64,000 bases of DNA from Euptelea pleiosperma (lineage: Eukaryota > Streptophyta > Magnoliopsida > Ranunculales > Eupteleaceae). Below the pieces are notes generated by a model. The model saw nothing but the letters and a program-made list of their open reading frames with translations, had not been told where the DNA came from and ran no database searches. The stretch's first letter is position 1. Every line of letters starts with the position of its first letter. Below are positions 1-11,383 of this stretch, one piece after another. Where the stretch lies: the NCBI GenBank assembly GCA_035048495.1, contig CM068551.1:13208248-13272247 (forward strand), written 5' to 3'. The translations under genes and the position numbers were made by a program.

Positions 1-643
1 CTATATATAAATATAACAAAACAGGAAATTAAGTTGTCTCCCCACTTATACCCCCTCCTATCTGTTTCAACAAAGAAGGGCCGAGATCTTATCCCCCAAA
101 TGGATGGTGGATCTCAGCCACTCATACCTGATTTTGGCAAATGTTTTGACGGGGAGTGCCGAGGGGCACGGGCCACCCACTATCAATATAACAAGTGACT
201 GTGGTTTTCTTATACCCCCTCTTATCTTATATGGCTTCAATAATGAGTGGTTGAGATCCACTATGCTTCATATCGATGGTTGAGACGGGCCACCCACGCA
301 TATAACAAGACAACTCAGTTGTATTCTCTTCTCTTATCCGTCGATCTAATGTGGACGGTTAGATAAAGAGTGGTTGAGATCAAATCCATCGATCTAATGT
401 GGACGGTTAGATTTCAGTCACTCAATCCGCCTCATTTGACCTCAATTTATTCAAAATTTGAATTTCAACACCGTTATTTTTTGTTATTTTTGTTATTTTC
501 CCATTTCTCCCTCTGTGCGTTACAATCCGTTATAATGGAAAAAATGTAACGCCCCAGTCCGTCTTCCCGTTTGAGTGCCGAAGGCACCCAATTTTTGCAA
601 ACGCTTTTGTCGGAGAGTGCCGTGGGCACGGGCCATTTACTAG
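1..643 (+). repeat. Helitron-like repeat remnant (copy at window start)
   Basis: This stretch carries the same sequence blocks as 5999-8350: an opening resembling CTATATAACAAAACAGG, a block about GGTGGATCTCAGCCACTCA, and a closing stem-loop GTGCC-GTG-GGCAC at 617-629 followed by GGGCCATTTACTAG (ending at 643). A short GC hairpin about 10 bases before CTAG is the usual Helitron 3' end. Positions 425-560 contain a piece of the hAT-like MITE described at 57922 (CGTTATAAYGG motifs). No coding capacity is seen. The family call rests on the ends only. Confidence 0.5.
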
Positions 644-3600
644 TATATACTAAAGCAAAGAAGGGGGGCAACATTCTTCTCTCTCCTCCACATCATGTTG
701 ACATGGCACTCTCCTCATGTACAACCCCATGTCAACAACCTAACCTTCTCTCTCCTCTTCTTTTTCATCTTACATTAAAAAATACTTTTCTCCATCTAAA
801 CATCATGAATGACTTCCCTTAAAAATCTATCCAGCCAAAAACTATTATATAACATTTGTGGAACTCTTTCTCTCCCCCTCCTAATTTCTACCAAAAATGT
901 ATTTCTATTACGATCTAATTAATTATTGGCTAATCATCTACTTTCAAAATTATCCCATCAGCGATATTTCTTCTTCCACATTTCCTCTCCCTACTTCTCT
1001 TCCTTTCCGTGATCATGGAGAATAGTATCCTAGAATGCAAGATTCACCCCACTCCTTCGAATGTTATTTTAATGGAAACTACTTTATTCTTTTAATGAAA
1101 TTATTAGCTCTTTTTTGCATGTTTTTTATTGTACTTAGTATTTGTAGTGCCAGAAAGTTTGATAAAAGTTGAGGTGAGGCCAGGAGCAAGTATTACGAAA
1201 CATGTAGATGATTAGGTACATTTTCTTCAATTTTTTCACCTTTCAATTTTCAATAATATTAACTCAATAAAAATGCTATTTTTAAAACTTAATAACTAAA
1301 TAATTATACTTTTACAAATGCATAAGATTAGAAAGTCATTTAACTATTTTTCTGCAACAGTTCCTCAATCTTGGATATAATTGTAATCTTCGACATTTAA
1401 ACCTCTTTGTTTCTATCACGTGGTGTGGTATCTGGAGCACTGGTCTTGCACAAAATGATTAACTTATTGTCTTTACTTGGGTCCCCCTTTCTTTGATAAC
1501 TTGACATTTTGTGTATTCTATGTCTATGCATATTAATAAATTGAATCGTGATAGTAGGTGCAACATTTGTGTTGGTCAATTTGTAATGTTAGAATTTAGA
1601 TAGATGAAACATTTCTGATGAACATATTGAGAATATGGTGTTATTGGGTCGATCCATGTACTTTTTCCTGATATTGTTGCTTAAAATTCACTCAAACATT
1701 CCTTATTTTGTTATAGTATGAACTCATTGACTTCATTGTTTAAAAGTGTGACTCTTGAACCCAATGGTTTCACTCAACCCTGGTTCGTGTATCCAAACTA
1801 TGAGAAGCGGATCTTGCAAAGTAGCTTTAGATTCCTTGATTTCAATTTCATTAAATGCCAGATACTGCTATGTTACATTAATATATATACATATTTTTGT
1901 GCCACACGTATCTAGGGAAGAGGCACATCATACTAATGAATATGAAAAAATGAAAGTTGTTATTCATGAGACTACAATTCTATGTTCCATGTTTGAATCT
2001 CTATATTTTAATCTATGTATATAATATTTTATAGCTTTTCTCCTTAATTTGGTAGTAAAGCTTCAAGGTAATTGGATTGCTTAATATTAAAGAATAGGTA
2101 GTCTACCATTTGAATATCTGTACACCCACAACTATAGATGTATGGATTGGACACTTCATATCCCCAATCCATGTCTATACCTATGTTGTTCATATAATGT
2201 TTCTTCTTTGGATTTCAAATTTTAGTTTCATGTATTTAGGATTTTGTGGAAATATATCTTTAAAAGTATCGAAGTTTTTTTCAAGACATATAATGATTAC
2301 TAATTATGAACTGGTGCTGCATTAAAAACAATTTAGTTGATTATTTGGATTTCAGCTATTGTCATATTTGAGCATGAATTACCTTTGGAATGTTTTAGAT
2401 GCTTTGTTAATTACTGAATTTCTATGTAACACTGATACAACTATTTTACGGATTTGGCCGGGTCGACATAGATACGTGTGTCAATACGGGTAGACATGGC
2501 TTTTGATTTGTAGGTTTGCGTCTGTGTGCCTTTTAAACAAATTATTTTGATTACGGTTTTGGAGAGAGAGAGAAAGAAAGAGAGAGATAAAAAGATTCAT
2601 TTCATTTTTTTACTAAAGTAACATTTAACCTATAAAAAAAAAAGTAACATCAGTCTTTTAATGAGCTAAAAGTCTACCTCAGGTCCACAACAGTGAATGT
2701 GGTCCTTTGGTTCATATGGGATAGTTAAATTTTCAGTTTTATGGCTACACGCCTACACATATTGTTTATGAAAGTTTAAAAAATAATGGACATTTGCTGC
2801 AAATTAGGTTTGGATTTTACATGAGGAATATAGGGGAAGAGATATCATATCAATATGTAAGTTCCACTTTTAACATAAATTTTCTTTTTCTTTTTTAATT
2901 TACCCAGAGTAGCCAAGAGAAATAAGTTTAAAATCTCTTGAGATTATCCATGGCTGAAAAGTTCTTGGGAATAAGATTCATTACAACAACTATTAGTAAT
3001 AATGTGCACAATGATTCGACGACGGATAATAGAATTTTTTTTATTGATAAGGGTTGTCATTTACCCATGCCTACACATAAGATGTACATATACCAAAATT
3101 AATATAACAATGTGAATGATATATAATATATTAGTTTAAATAGTATAGCTAACAAGACCATAACTTGGGGGAACAGGATATTAAGTTAGGAATTGTGAAC
3201 CATACATAGAATATCATACGTATGGAACATATTATACTTGCAGACATAAGAATATGGTTTTATACAAATAAACAAAAGAGAAAAAAATCAGTTAACTATG
3301 TCCAGTGTAATTAATTAATTACAAAGTAAATTAGTCCACTTTGATTACCAGCTTATATAATAGCTTGATGTGTTCAATAGTGTTAGTTAAAGTGAGGTTG
3401 ATCCAATTTACTTGAAATAATTTTTTTTTCAAAAGTATTTATTTTCAAACATTAACTATAATTACTAACACAATCTTTTATACCCACTACATAATATTAT
3501 TTGAAAGAATATTATAAATATAATAATAATATATTTTACTATTATAATTTAGAAGTTTTTTTCAAACACCAACTCTTATCACTAACCCAATATTTTTTAA

Positions 3601-3658
3601 TAATTTTTATCTTAACATTATAGATGGTTCGTGCTTTAGCACGGACATAAATCACTAG
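644..3658 (+). mobile_element. Non-autonomous Helitron candidate, about 3.0 kb
   Basis: The right end has a perfect stem-loop GTGC-TTTA-GCAC (3631-3642), then CACTAG at 3653-3658, then T. This is the canonical Helitron 3' structure (hairpin plus CTRR, inserted before T). The left end, TATATACTAAAGCAAAG at 644, directly abuts the CTAG end of the preceding repeat; it resembles Helitron 5' starts but lacks the expected TC. The body is AT-rich, has a GA microsatellite at 2563-2587, and shows no Rep/helicase reading frame, so it would need proteins in trans. The small open frames inside are unsupported. Confidence 0.55.
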
Positions 3659-5983
3659 TTTTAATCTAAATCACAATTTTTTTTGTCTATGGAAATGAAC
3701 AGTTAGCTTCTAGCATTTAAACTCTAAATAGAGAGAAATTATATGACTTGAGGGTGTTGAGCCAATGTTACAGGTAAATGTGGTTAGCTCAAAAAAATTA
3801 TGATATGGTCGCAATTAAAGATAGAGAAATCAGTCAATGGAAAGACATGGTGGAAAATAGGTAAGAAGAAAGGGTATGGATACAAAAAGTATATGGGCAA
3901 TTCAAATCAAAGGCACCATAATGTGTAACATAGTCAACTTATATAGTTTTAGGAGGTTGGAATCAACATTGGGTGTACACATCTCAAGAAAATGGTCAGA
4001 AACTAAAAAGGCAAGATATTGCTCAGGTTTATTAAACATTGTTTGGGCAAATCTAAGGTCATACGATTGTGGGGATTGGAAAATAACAATCATATGGTCT
4101 TCAATTCAATTTTGATGACACAAATCCTGATGAAAGGCAAAAGACGCTAATTTATAGACTTTTTGGGCCTACAAGTGACCTTAATTAAAGCCTAATTGAT
4201 ACTTATGGGTTTTAGGCCTATTTTTTAACTCATAATTAATCTAAAATAAGACTTTTAATAGTATGATAAATTTACCCATTTTAAAGTGACGAAAATTATT
4301 ATTAATTAGTTGTTAAGAATGTTAGTCTCACGTCGGATATGTGAGAAAGTTGAGGGTTATAAAAGCCTATAAATATGATTAATGACATAAGGCTTCGAGA
4401 TTTAAAAAATCGTTGAGAGCTTCTTTAAGAAGATAAAACATTCTCTTTTAAGAAAGAAAAATTAGAAAAAATTAGTCGATTCTCTAAGTTCCTGTGAGAT
4501 ATAATTTTTTATCTTGATTTCTCTTAAATGATTAAGAGTCGTGGATCTTTAGCATTGATCAAAAATTAGATCAACTCTCCATTAAGGTAAGTACACTCTT
4601 CTATGATTTTTTGATTAATTAATTTGAGTTATATTCTTTGTATATGTATTGTACTCAAATCTTTTATTTTTTTATATAAACTTAGCATTTTTGGTATGAT
4701 TATTGATTTTACTATTCTTACTGTATTATTAGAATTTTAGATACATATTTAATGGTTTGATATTGAATTAAATACATTTTTGAAGTGTGAGATTGATCCT
4801 AATGGTTGAAAATTTTTAAGTAAGAAGGCTGGAGCCTTTTGTGCAAAGCCTTAAACCCATGTAGAAGAGTTCTTGGTTGAACTGCTCCTAGTGTGAAAAG
4901 GAGAATGAGACCCATGGTGGGTTATTGGTTGCATGTACATATTAATTTTGGATCATAGTTTATTTTGAAATACTTGTTATTCTTATTCTATATCTATACT
5001 CTGCATATGAACTTTTGATTGATAAAACTGTTATAGATATGATGTAGTAATTAAATCATATTGGGCTTTCATAAGCTCACAGTTCAACTGATAATATTTT
5101 TTAGATTATTTGAGAATGGAAGAAACGATAGACTAAAAGACGTTGTACCAAAGAATATTGAAGCGTTTATTGAAGACATATAGTTTTGTTTATTTATTTT
5201 TGTTTTATGATTATAATAAATTGAATCTTGACTTTATTGGTCTATTTTAAACCCGAATTGATTGATTTAATACTTTTGTTTTATTATTTGCATTTTAAAT
5301 AAATGTATAATTTGACCCACATGTAGTGTTTCTGCCATAAATCAAATTTTGTTCTTTTTCAACAAAACTCGATAGGACCAATTGATAGTGAAAATTTATT
5401 AAAATAAATAGTAAATGATATTTTTGGGCAAAGTGCCTTCACAAAAGATGTTTAAAATGATTTTTAATAATAAATAATTAATAAAATAATTTTTTATTAA
5501 AATTATATTTTTGAAAAATTTTACGCCTATTCGCTTAAATTCTGAAAAGTTAATTAAAAAAGCTTATCAAACAAAAGTTTCAGCCAAAACGTTTTTACAA
5601 AAGATTTTTATTTTAATATATTATGAATTATGATATTTAAAAAAAATTATTTTAGAGTATTTTATTTTATCACACCCTGGATCTTGGGCAAATAGGTCAC
5701 TTTCCCGGTATTCGGGTCAGATTCGGATGCTCGGATTCGGGACGTGACAAAAAATAAGGATTTCCAAGATTTTTGGAAAAAGTAACATTTGTGGGGTTGT
5801 AGGCTTTATTCACATTGTTATATACAATCCTTGTTCATTGAGCAAGAAAGTGATATGGATTGCATACCTGTGTCCTTCGTACTGTCTAGTTAAAATCTGA
5901 GGGCCTGCACTTCCTCACTGCTTGGACAATGGCATGGGATCGGTGTTTCTTTCACATGTGCCAAGGTAAGTAATCTCTCTCTC
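3659..5983. other. AT-rich intergenic DNA with LTR-like relics
   Basis: No gene is seen. Positions 4319-4580 look like a retrotransposon LTR or leader: GTTAGTCTCACGTCGGATAT, a TATA-like TATAAAAGCCTATAAATATG at 4359, then a U-rich stretch. Positions 5670-5750 (CACACCCTGG ... CGGGACGTGACA) resemble another LTR edge. No paired ends or target duplication were found, so these remain weak calls. Confidence 0.3.
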
Positions 5984-5998
5984 TCCATATATATATAT

Positions 5999-7150
5999 AT
6001 CTATATAACAAAACAGGGAAGTTGTCTCCCCACTTATACCCCCTCTTATCAATTTAGACAAAGAAGGGCTGAGATCCTATCCCCCAAATAGATGGTGGAT
6101 CTCAACGATTCACACCCAATTTTGACAAACGCTTTGTTGGAGAGTGCCGTGGGCACTGGCCACCCACTATCTATATAACAAAATAGGGCGGTTGTCTCCC
6201 CCTCTTATCCGGCTTCATAAAAGATGGCCGAGATCTTATCACACCAAATGGACGGTGGATCTCAGCCACTCATACCCAATTTTGACAAAAGCTTTGTCGA
6301 TGAGTGCCATGGGCACGGGTCACCTACTATATATTTACCTACATATAAGGAATGAAATGGGTTGGATTTACATATAGCCCAAGGGTCAGGCTCAGGAGCC
6401 CCACTTTTTATGCCTCGAGAGGGGTGTTACCGTTAAAACGGGTTGAAATGGCCAAGGGCAAAAATGAAAAAAATAGATTTTAACGGATTTTAATGATTTT
6501 AACGGAAAAAAGTGGTGCTGAAATTCAAATTTTGAAATTTGAAAATAAAAAATTAAAAAAAAAAAATTTAACAGAAATTTAATGGTTTTCTTATACCCCT
6601 CTTATCTTATATGGCCTGAATAATGAGTGGCTGAGATCCACTATACTTCATATCGATGGCTAAGATTAACTCCCACCCGATTTTGACAAACACTTTGTTG
6701 GAAAGTGCCGCGGGCACGGGCCACCCACGCATATATCAAGACAACTCAATTGTATTCTCTTATCTTATCCATCCATCTAATGTGGATGGTTAGATTTCAG
6801 CCACTCAATCCGCCTCATTTGACCTCAATTTATTCAAAATTTAAATTTCCGTTATAACAGCCGTTATAATGGAAGAAACGGTAACGCCCCAGTCCGTTAT
6901 ACCGTTTGAGTGCCAAAGGCACCCAATTTTTGCAAACGCTTTTGTTGGAGAGTGCCATGGGCATGGGCCATTTACTATTCTATATAACAAAACACATTGG
7001 TTGTCTCCCTACTTATACCTCCTCTTATAAGCATTAACAAAGAAGGGCCGAGATCTAATCCTCCCCTAAATGGACGGTGGATCTCCGCCACTCACCTGAT
7101 TTTGACAAATTCTTTGTCGAGGAGTGCCGATGGCACGGGTCACCCACTAG
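5999..7150 (+). repeat. Array of Helitron-like ends, duplication copy 1
   Basis: This contains consecutive short units, each opening near TCTATATAACAAAACA and closing with a GTGCC-NNN-GGCAC stem-loop followed by CACTA or CACTAG (near 6147-6169, 6306-6330, 6706-6725, 6950-6972, 7123-7150). The same order of blocks, including the CGTTATAACGG-rich MITE piece at 6410-6600, recurs at 7151-8350. An AT dinucleotide run (5986-5998) precedes the array. It holds no genes. Confidence 0.55.
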
Positions 7151-8350
7151 TATATAACAAAACAGGGAAGTTGTCTCCCCACTTATACCCCCCTCTTATC
7201 TGTTTCAACAAAGAAGGGCCGAGATCTTATCTCCCAAATGGACAGTGGATCTCAGCCTCTCACACCCGATTTTGGCAAATGAATTGACGGAGAGTGCCGA
7301 GGGCATGGGCCACCCACTATCTATATAACAAAACAAGACGGTTGTCTCCCCCTCTTATCCGGCTTCATAAAGGATGGCTGAGATCTTATCACACCAAATG
7401 GACAGTGGATCTCAGCCACTCACACACAATTTTGACAAACGCTTTGTTGATGAGTACCGTGGGCATGGGTCACCTACTATTTATCTACATATAAGGAATG
7501 ATGGGTTGGATTTACATATAGCCCAAGGGTCAGGCTCAGGAGCCCCACTTTTTATGCCTTGAGAGGGGTGTTACCGTTAAAACGGATTGAAACGGCCAGG
7601 GGCAAAAATGAAAAAATGGATTTTAATGGATTTTAATGATTTTAACGGAAAAAAGTGGTGCTGAAATTCAAATTTTAAAATTTGAAATTTGAAAAAAAAA
7701 TAAAAATAGAATTTAACGGAAATTTTATGGTTTTCTTATACCTCCTCTTATCTTATATGGCTTGAATAATGAGTGGCTGAGATCCACTATGCTTCATATC
7801 GATAGCTGAGATTAACTCCCACCCGAATTTGATAAACACTTTGTCGGAAAGTGCCGCGGGCACGGGCCACCCACGCATATATCAAGACAACTTAGTTGTA
7901 TTCTCTTATCGTATCCATCCATCTAATGTGGACGGTTAGATAAAGAGTGGTTGAGATCAAATGTGGACGGTTAGATTTCAGCCACTCAATCCACTTCATT
8001 TGACCTCAATTTATTCAAAATTTAAATTTCAACATCGTTATTTTTGTTATTTTCCCATTTCTCCCTCTGTGCGTTACAATCCGTTATAACAGCCATGATA
8101 ATGGAAAAAACGGTAACGCCCCAGTCCGATATACAGTTTGAGTGTCGAAGGCACCCAATTTTTGTAAACGCTTTTGTCCGAGAGTGCCGTGGGCATGGGC
8201 CATTTAATATTCTATATAACAAAACACATTGGCTGTCTCCCTACTTATACCTCCTCTAATCCTCCCCCAAATGGACGGTGGATCTCCGCCACTTACCTGA
8301 TTTTGGCAAATTCTTTGTCGAGGAGTGCCGATGGCATGGGGCTCCCACTA
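7151..8350 (+). repeat. Array of Helitron-like ends, duplication copy 2
   Basis: Block-by-block duplicate of 5999-7150 in the same orientation. It opens TATATAACAAAACAGGGAAG and closes at CCCACTAGT (8345-8353). Small indels and substitutions separate the copies. Hairpin ends occur near 7298, 7852, 8184 and 8325. It appears to be a tandem duplication of nested Helitron-like insertions rather than one element. Confidence 0.55.
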
Positions 8351-8788
8351 GTATATATATATTTCTTAGTTTTTTGGAGTGACAGTCTAGGCTTCATTGT
8401 TAGCGTGGGATGAATTCTCTTTACATATGGTGAGGTGCAGGGTCGAAGGGGTCCATACGTTATGTCACCATAGAATTTCTTGATGTGCTACCATGTGGCA
8501 AAATAAGGTAAATTTGTTCTCCCTTTTTCTTAATTTGAAACAAGGAAAATTTCGCAGACTGCAATTCATAGGAGAAAAATACAACACATGGTAGGACCAT
8601 TTGAACGATGCAGATCTATGAAATGATGTGCCATTTATTTGATGAAGTGGTTTTAATTGAGGATGGTGAACCATAGACCAGTTCCTTGTTACTGGTCATG
8701 TCGTTATTTATTACTACTTTAAATTCAAAGTTAGGGTTGGGCACGCCCCTTCACACAGCCCTCACATGACGTTCACCTACATAAATTT
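8351..8788. other. Intergenic, no feature recognised
   Basis: Non-repetitive on inspection apart from a short AT run at 8351-8362. Open frames are short and unsupported. Confidence 0.4.
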
Positions 8789-9112
8789 GACGATAGATGA
8801 TAGTGTGAGCCACGTGGAACACTCTTAGAAACATCTGACTGTATGGATGATTGGCCCATCCCTAGTTAGACCTACATACCAAAAATCAGCCCGATTAGTG
8901 ATTTCTAACCTTTGGATCTGAGTACCCCAAATAATGCTTGAAATCTACAGTTAAAAATAAACTATGGAAAAGGCTCTAATCCAACATATAGAAATTATGA
9001 ATCAGGGTGAATTTTGGTATGTACGCCAGCTATGGATGGGCCTAATATCCATAGTCAATGATCTCTAAAAGTGTACCGCGTGGTTCACAGTGGTCCGTTA
9101 TCAATGTCGATG
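8789..9112. mobile_element. Mutator-type MITE (palindromic family I), degenerate copy
   Basis: The left arm (GTGAGCCACGTGGAACACTC, then GACTGTATGGATG, then CCAAAAATCAGCCCGATTAG) is mirrored by the right arm (AATTTTGGTATGTACG, ATATCCATAGTCAATG, CGCGTGGTTCACAGTGG). The whole unit can fold into one long imperfect hairpin. The family assignment comes from copies at 16045 and 27009, which have 9-bp target duplications. Confidence 0.65.
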
Positions 9113-9230
9113 AGGCCCTACAATAACTCAATGTGCAACGCAGGTGCCGGTCCCTAGTAACGATAATGCTCTAACAAGGTTACATTCATAATGGACGGGC
9201 ATTGTTATAGCATCTACCATATATAGCCCG

Positions 9231-9518
9231 TTATAGTTCAGGGTGGCATTTTGGCACGTTGAGCCGGGCTGGATCTACAGTGTAGGACTGGGCTGGGTTC
9301 CAGGTCTAGGACCTGGGCCCGGTCTGTAGGGGTGCGGGCCTCGGGCCATACCAAATCGGTTAAAAATTCAAAAAATCCAAGGGTGTGCTTGGTTGGGCCA
9401 AATCGGGCTGGGCCTCAAAAGGGTGAATACGGGCACGTTTCGGACACAACAACGGGCCGGTCTGGCCTGACCTAGGCGGGTCGTGCTGCGCGGCCCAAAA
9501 TGCCAGGCTGAGTTATAG
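9231..9518. mobile_element. GC-rich terminal-inverted-repeat element remnant
   Basis: The left end TTATAGTTCAGGGTGGCATT and right end AAAATGCCAGGCTGAGTTATA are imperfect inverted repeats sharing the core TGGCATTTTGG. The interior is rich in GGGCCGGGCTGG-like blocks, unlike the AT-rich surroundings. No target duplication was recognised. It resembles hAT-type non-autonomous elements; the class is uncertain. Confidence 0.35.
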
Positions 9519-9870
9519 TTTGCACCATTGCTCAAAAACAACTTCAATGCTACTTAATGCATAAATTTTTTTTGATGTTCAAATTAATCAGTATGGCGTT
9601 GTGTGCCCATCTACTAGGTCGAACTGATCACAAGGATGGTTAGCCCACCCCTTGGTGTATATACTCACCAAAAATTAGCCTGATTGGTTATCTCTAACCA
9701 TTAGTTTTTTTTGTTATTTGCATTTTTAAGGAGTGCTTCTAGCCATTGGATTCAAGCATTTCTTTTGGGTACTTAATCCAATGGCTAGAAAAAAATAACT
9801 TAAAAACTTTCCCCGAGTTACTTTTTTCACATGGTTTAACATGAGTTGGGTTTTTTTTTGGGCCGTGATG

Positions 9871-10030
9871 ATATTGGCACCCGCGATTTCGCTCAGAAAA
9901 CCCTCCCCCATTTTCTGAGTCAGGATTTTTTAAGTAGGTTTGGTGAGCAAGTGGGTTTTCTGAGCGAAGGATTTTTTAGGTGGGTTTGGTGAGCAAGTGG
10001 GTTTTCTGAGCGAAAACACGGGTGCCAATA
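9871..10030. mobile_element. Short palindromic MITE (family V)
   Basis: ATATTGGCACCCGCG followed by TTTCGCTCAGAAAACCC at the left is mirrored by GGGTTTTCTGAGCGAAA and CGGGTGCCAATAT at the right. The centre has two near-identical copies of TGGTGAGCAAGTGGGTTTTC. A left-arm fragment of the same family lies at 23218-23255. The preceding stretch 9600-9860 is a piece related to the family III palindrome at 36011. Confidence 0.5.
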
Positions 10031-10095
10031 TCCTGACCCTTTTTTTGGTAGGTTTTGTACAAAAGGGGAATCCTGGAGGGAAGTGTTGGTCCTGA

Positions 10096-10270
10096 GTAAA
10101 CCTTTGATGTCAAGGCCTGTCATCGAGGCTGATTATAGCACACAATATGAGCCACCTGGCACACTCTTAGAGAACTTTGACCGTATGGATGCCTTTCCAA
10201 TCCCTAGGGTGGACCTACAAACCAAAAATCAGCTTGATTAGTGATTACAAACCTTTGGGTCTTTGTACCC
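10096..10270. mobile_element. Left half of a family I MITE split by a LINE
   Basis: It runs from AGTAAACCTTTGATG through CACAATATGAGCCACC, CCGTATGGATG and CCAAAAATCAGCTTGATTAG to GTACCCCAAATAATGG, which is the centre of the family palindrome. The complementary arm resumes at 15572 with ATCAACCCATGAAAATAATT. About 25 bases of the palindrome centre seem lost at the insertion point. Confidence 0.7.
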
Positions 10271-10274
10271 CAAA

Positions 10275-11383
10275 TAATGGTCACTGAACGGCTTGATAGG
10301 GTGCTTGCAAATTCGGAATGGTGCACACGATATCCCGAGGCCTACGGGCGGCATGGCATCAGGATGGAGTCCGATCACCACCCCCTCATCACTCTCCAAC
10401 CACACCCCCCCCCCCCCCCCCCCCCCCCACCCAGGCACCTCTCCCGCCCATTCAGATTTGAACAAATGTGGTTGCTTCATCCCCAATATCACAACATAGT
10501 TGTGACTGCCTGGGCCCATCTGAGTCGTGGTTCGGCGTCTCACCAACTCAGCACCAAACTAAGTCAAACTCGACGAGCACTTTCTACTTGGAACTGTTTA
10601 GTCTTCGGTAATATTCATCGAGATTTGGCCGCCATTTCTCGAGAACTGGAGCAGCATCAACTCAATCATCAGCATGCGACAAGTATTCAATCAATCCAAC
10701 ATGAACAACAACTGCAAGCTAAATACTGACAAAAACTATTATAGGTGGAAACTCATTGGCGCCAAAAATCAAGGTGACCTGGCTACAACAAGGTGACCAA
10801 AATACTCATTTTTTCCATATCACCACGCTTCGTCGACGCCAGCGCAACCGCATACTTTCCCTCCAAATAGATACGGGCGATTGGCTTCATGATCGGGCTA
10901 CCATTGGAACTGAGCTGCAATGCTATTACACCCAATTACTGTCTACCGAGCATCCTCCGTCAGCTGATGCCTTGCTTGCTCGCATCCAACCCGGATTTCT
11001 CATGAGGATAATGAATGGCTCATCCAACCAATTACCGTGGACGAGATTTGTACCGCCATGCATCAAATTCACCCAAGGAAGGCACCTGGCCCAGTCGGCT
11101 TCTCAGGTATATTTTTTCAGCACCATTGGGATCTAGTTGCTTCTGACATTGTGCATATGATCAATGTCTTTTTCACTACTGGTACTTTTGCCAAACATCT
11201 TAACCATACCCACATTGTCCTCATCCCAAAAGTCCCGCAACCCAGAAGAGCCGAGGATTACCGGCCCATTAGTTTGTGTAACACAGTGTACAAGCTCATA
11301 GCCAAAATCATTGTCAATCAGCTTCGCCCTATCCTTAGCACCATCATCAGTCCCTACCAAAGTGTCTTCCTGCCAGGTCGATC
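10275..11383 (+). pseudogene. LINE ORF2, part 1: endonuclease C-terminus and reverse transcriptase N-terminus
   Basis: The translation opens with ERLDRVLANSEW and then SDHHPL, the last endonuclease motif (the SDH histidine is catalytic in the family). A run of 24 C at 10407-10430 follows. The linker WLQQGDQNTHFFH and the reverse-transcriptase start HPRKAPGPVGFSGIFFQ, LIPKVPQP and DYRPISLCNTVYKLIAKII are clear. The reading frame changes twice (near 10730 and near 11000), with a stop at 10727. The protein is broken at PGRS by a solo LTR and continues after 13006 with IHDNILLASEM. It cannot encode a working enzyme. Confidence 0.85.
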
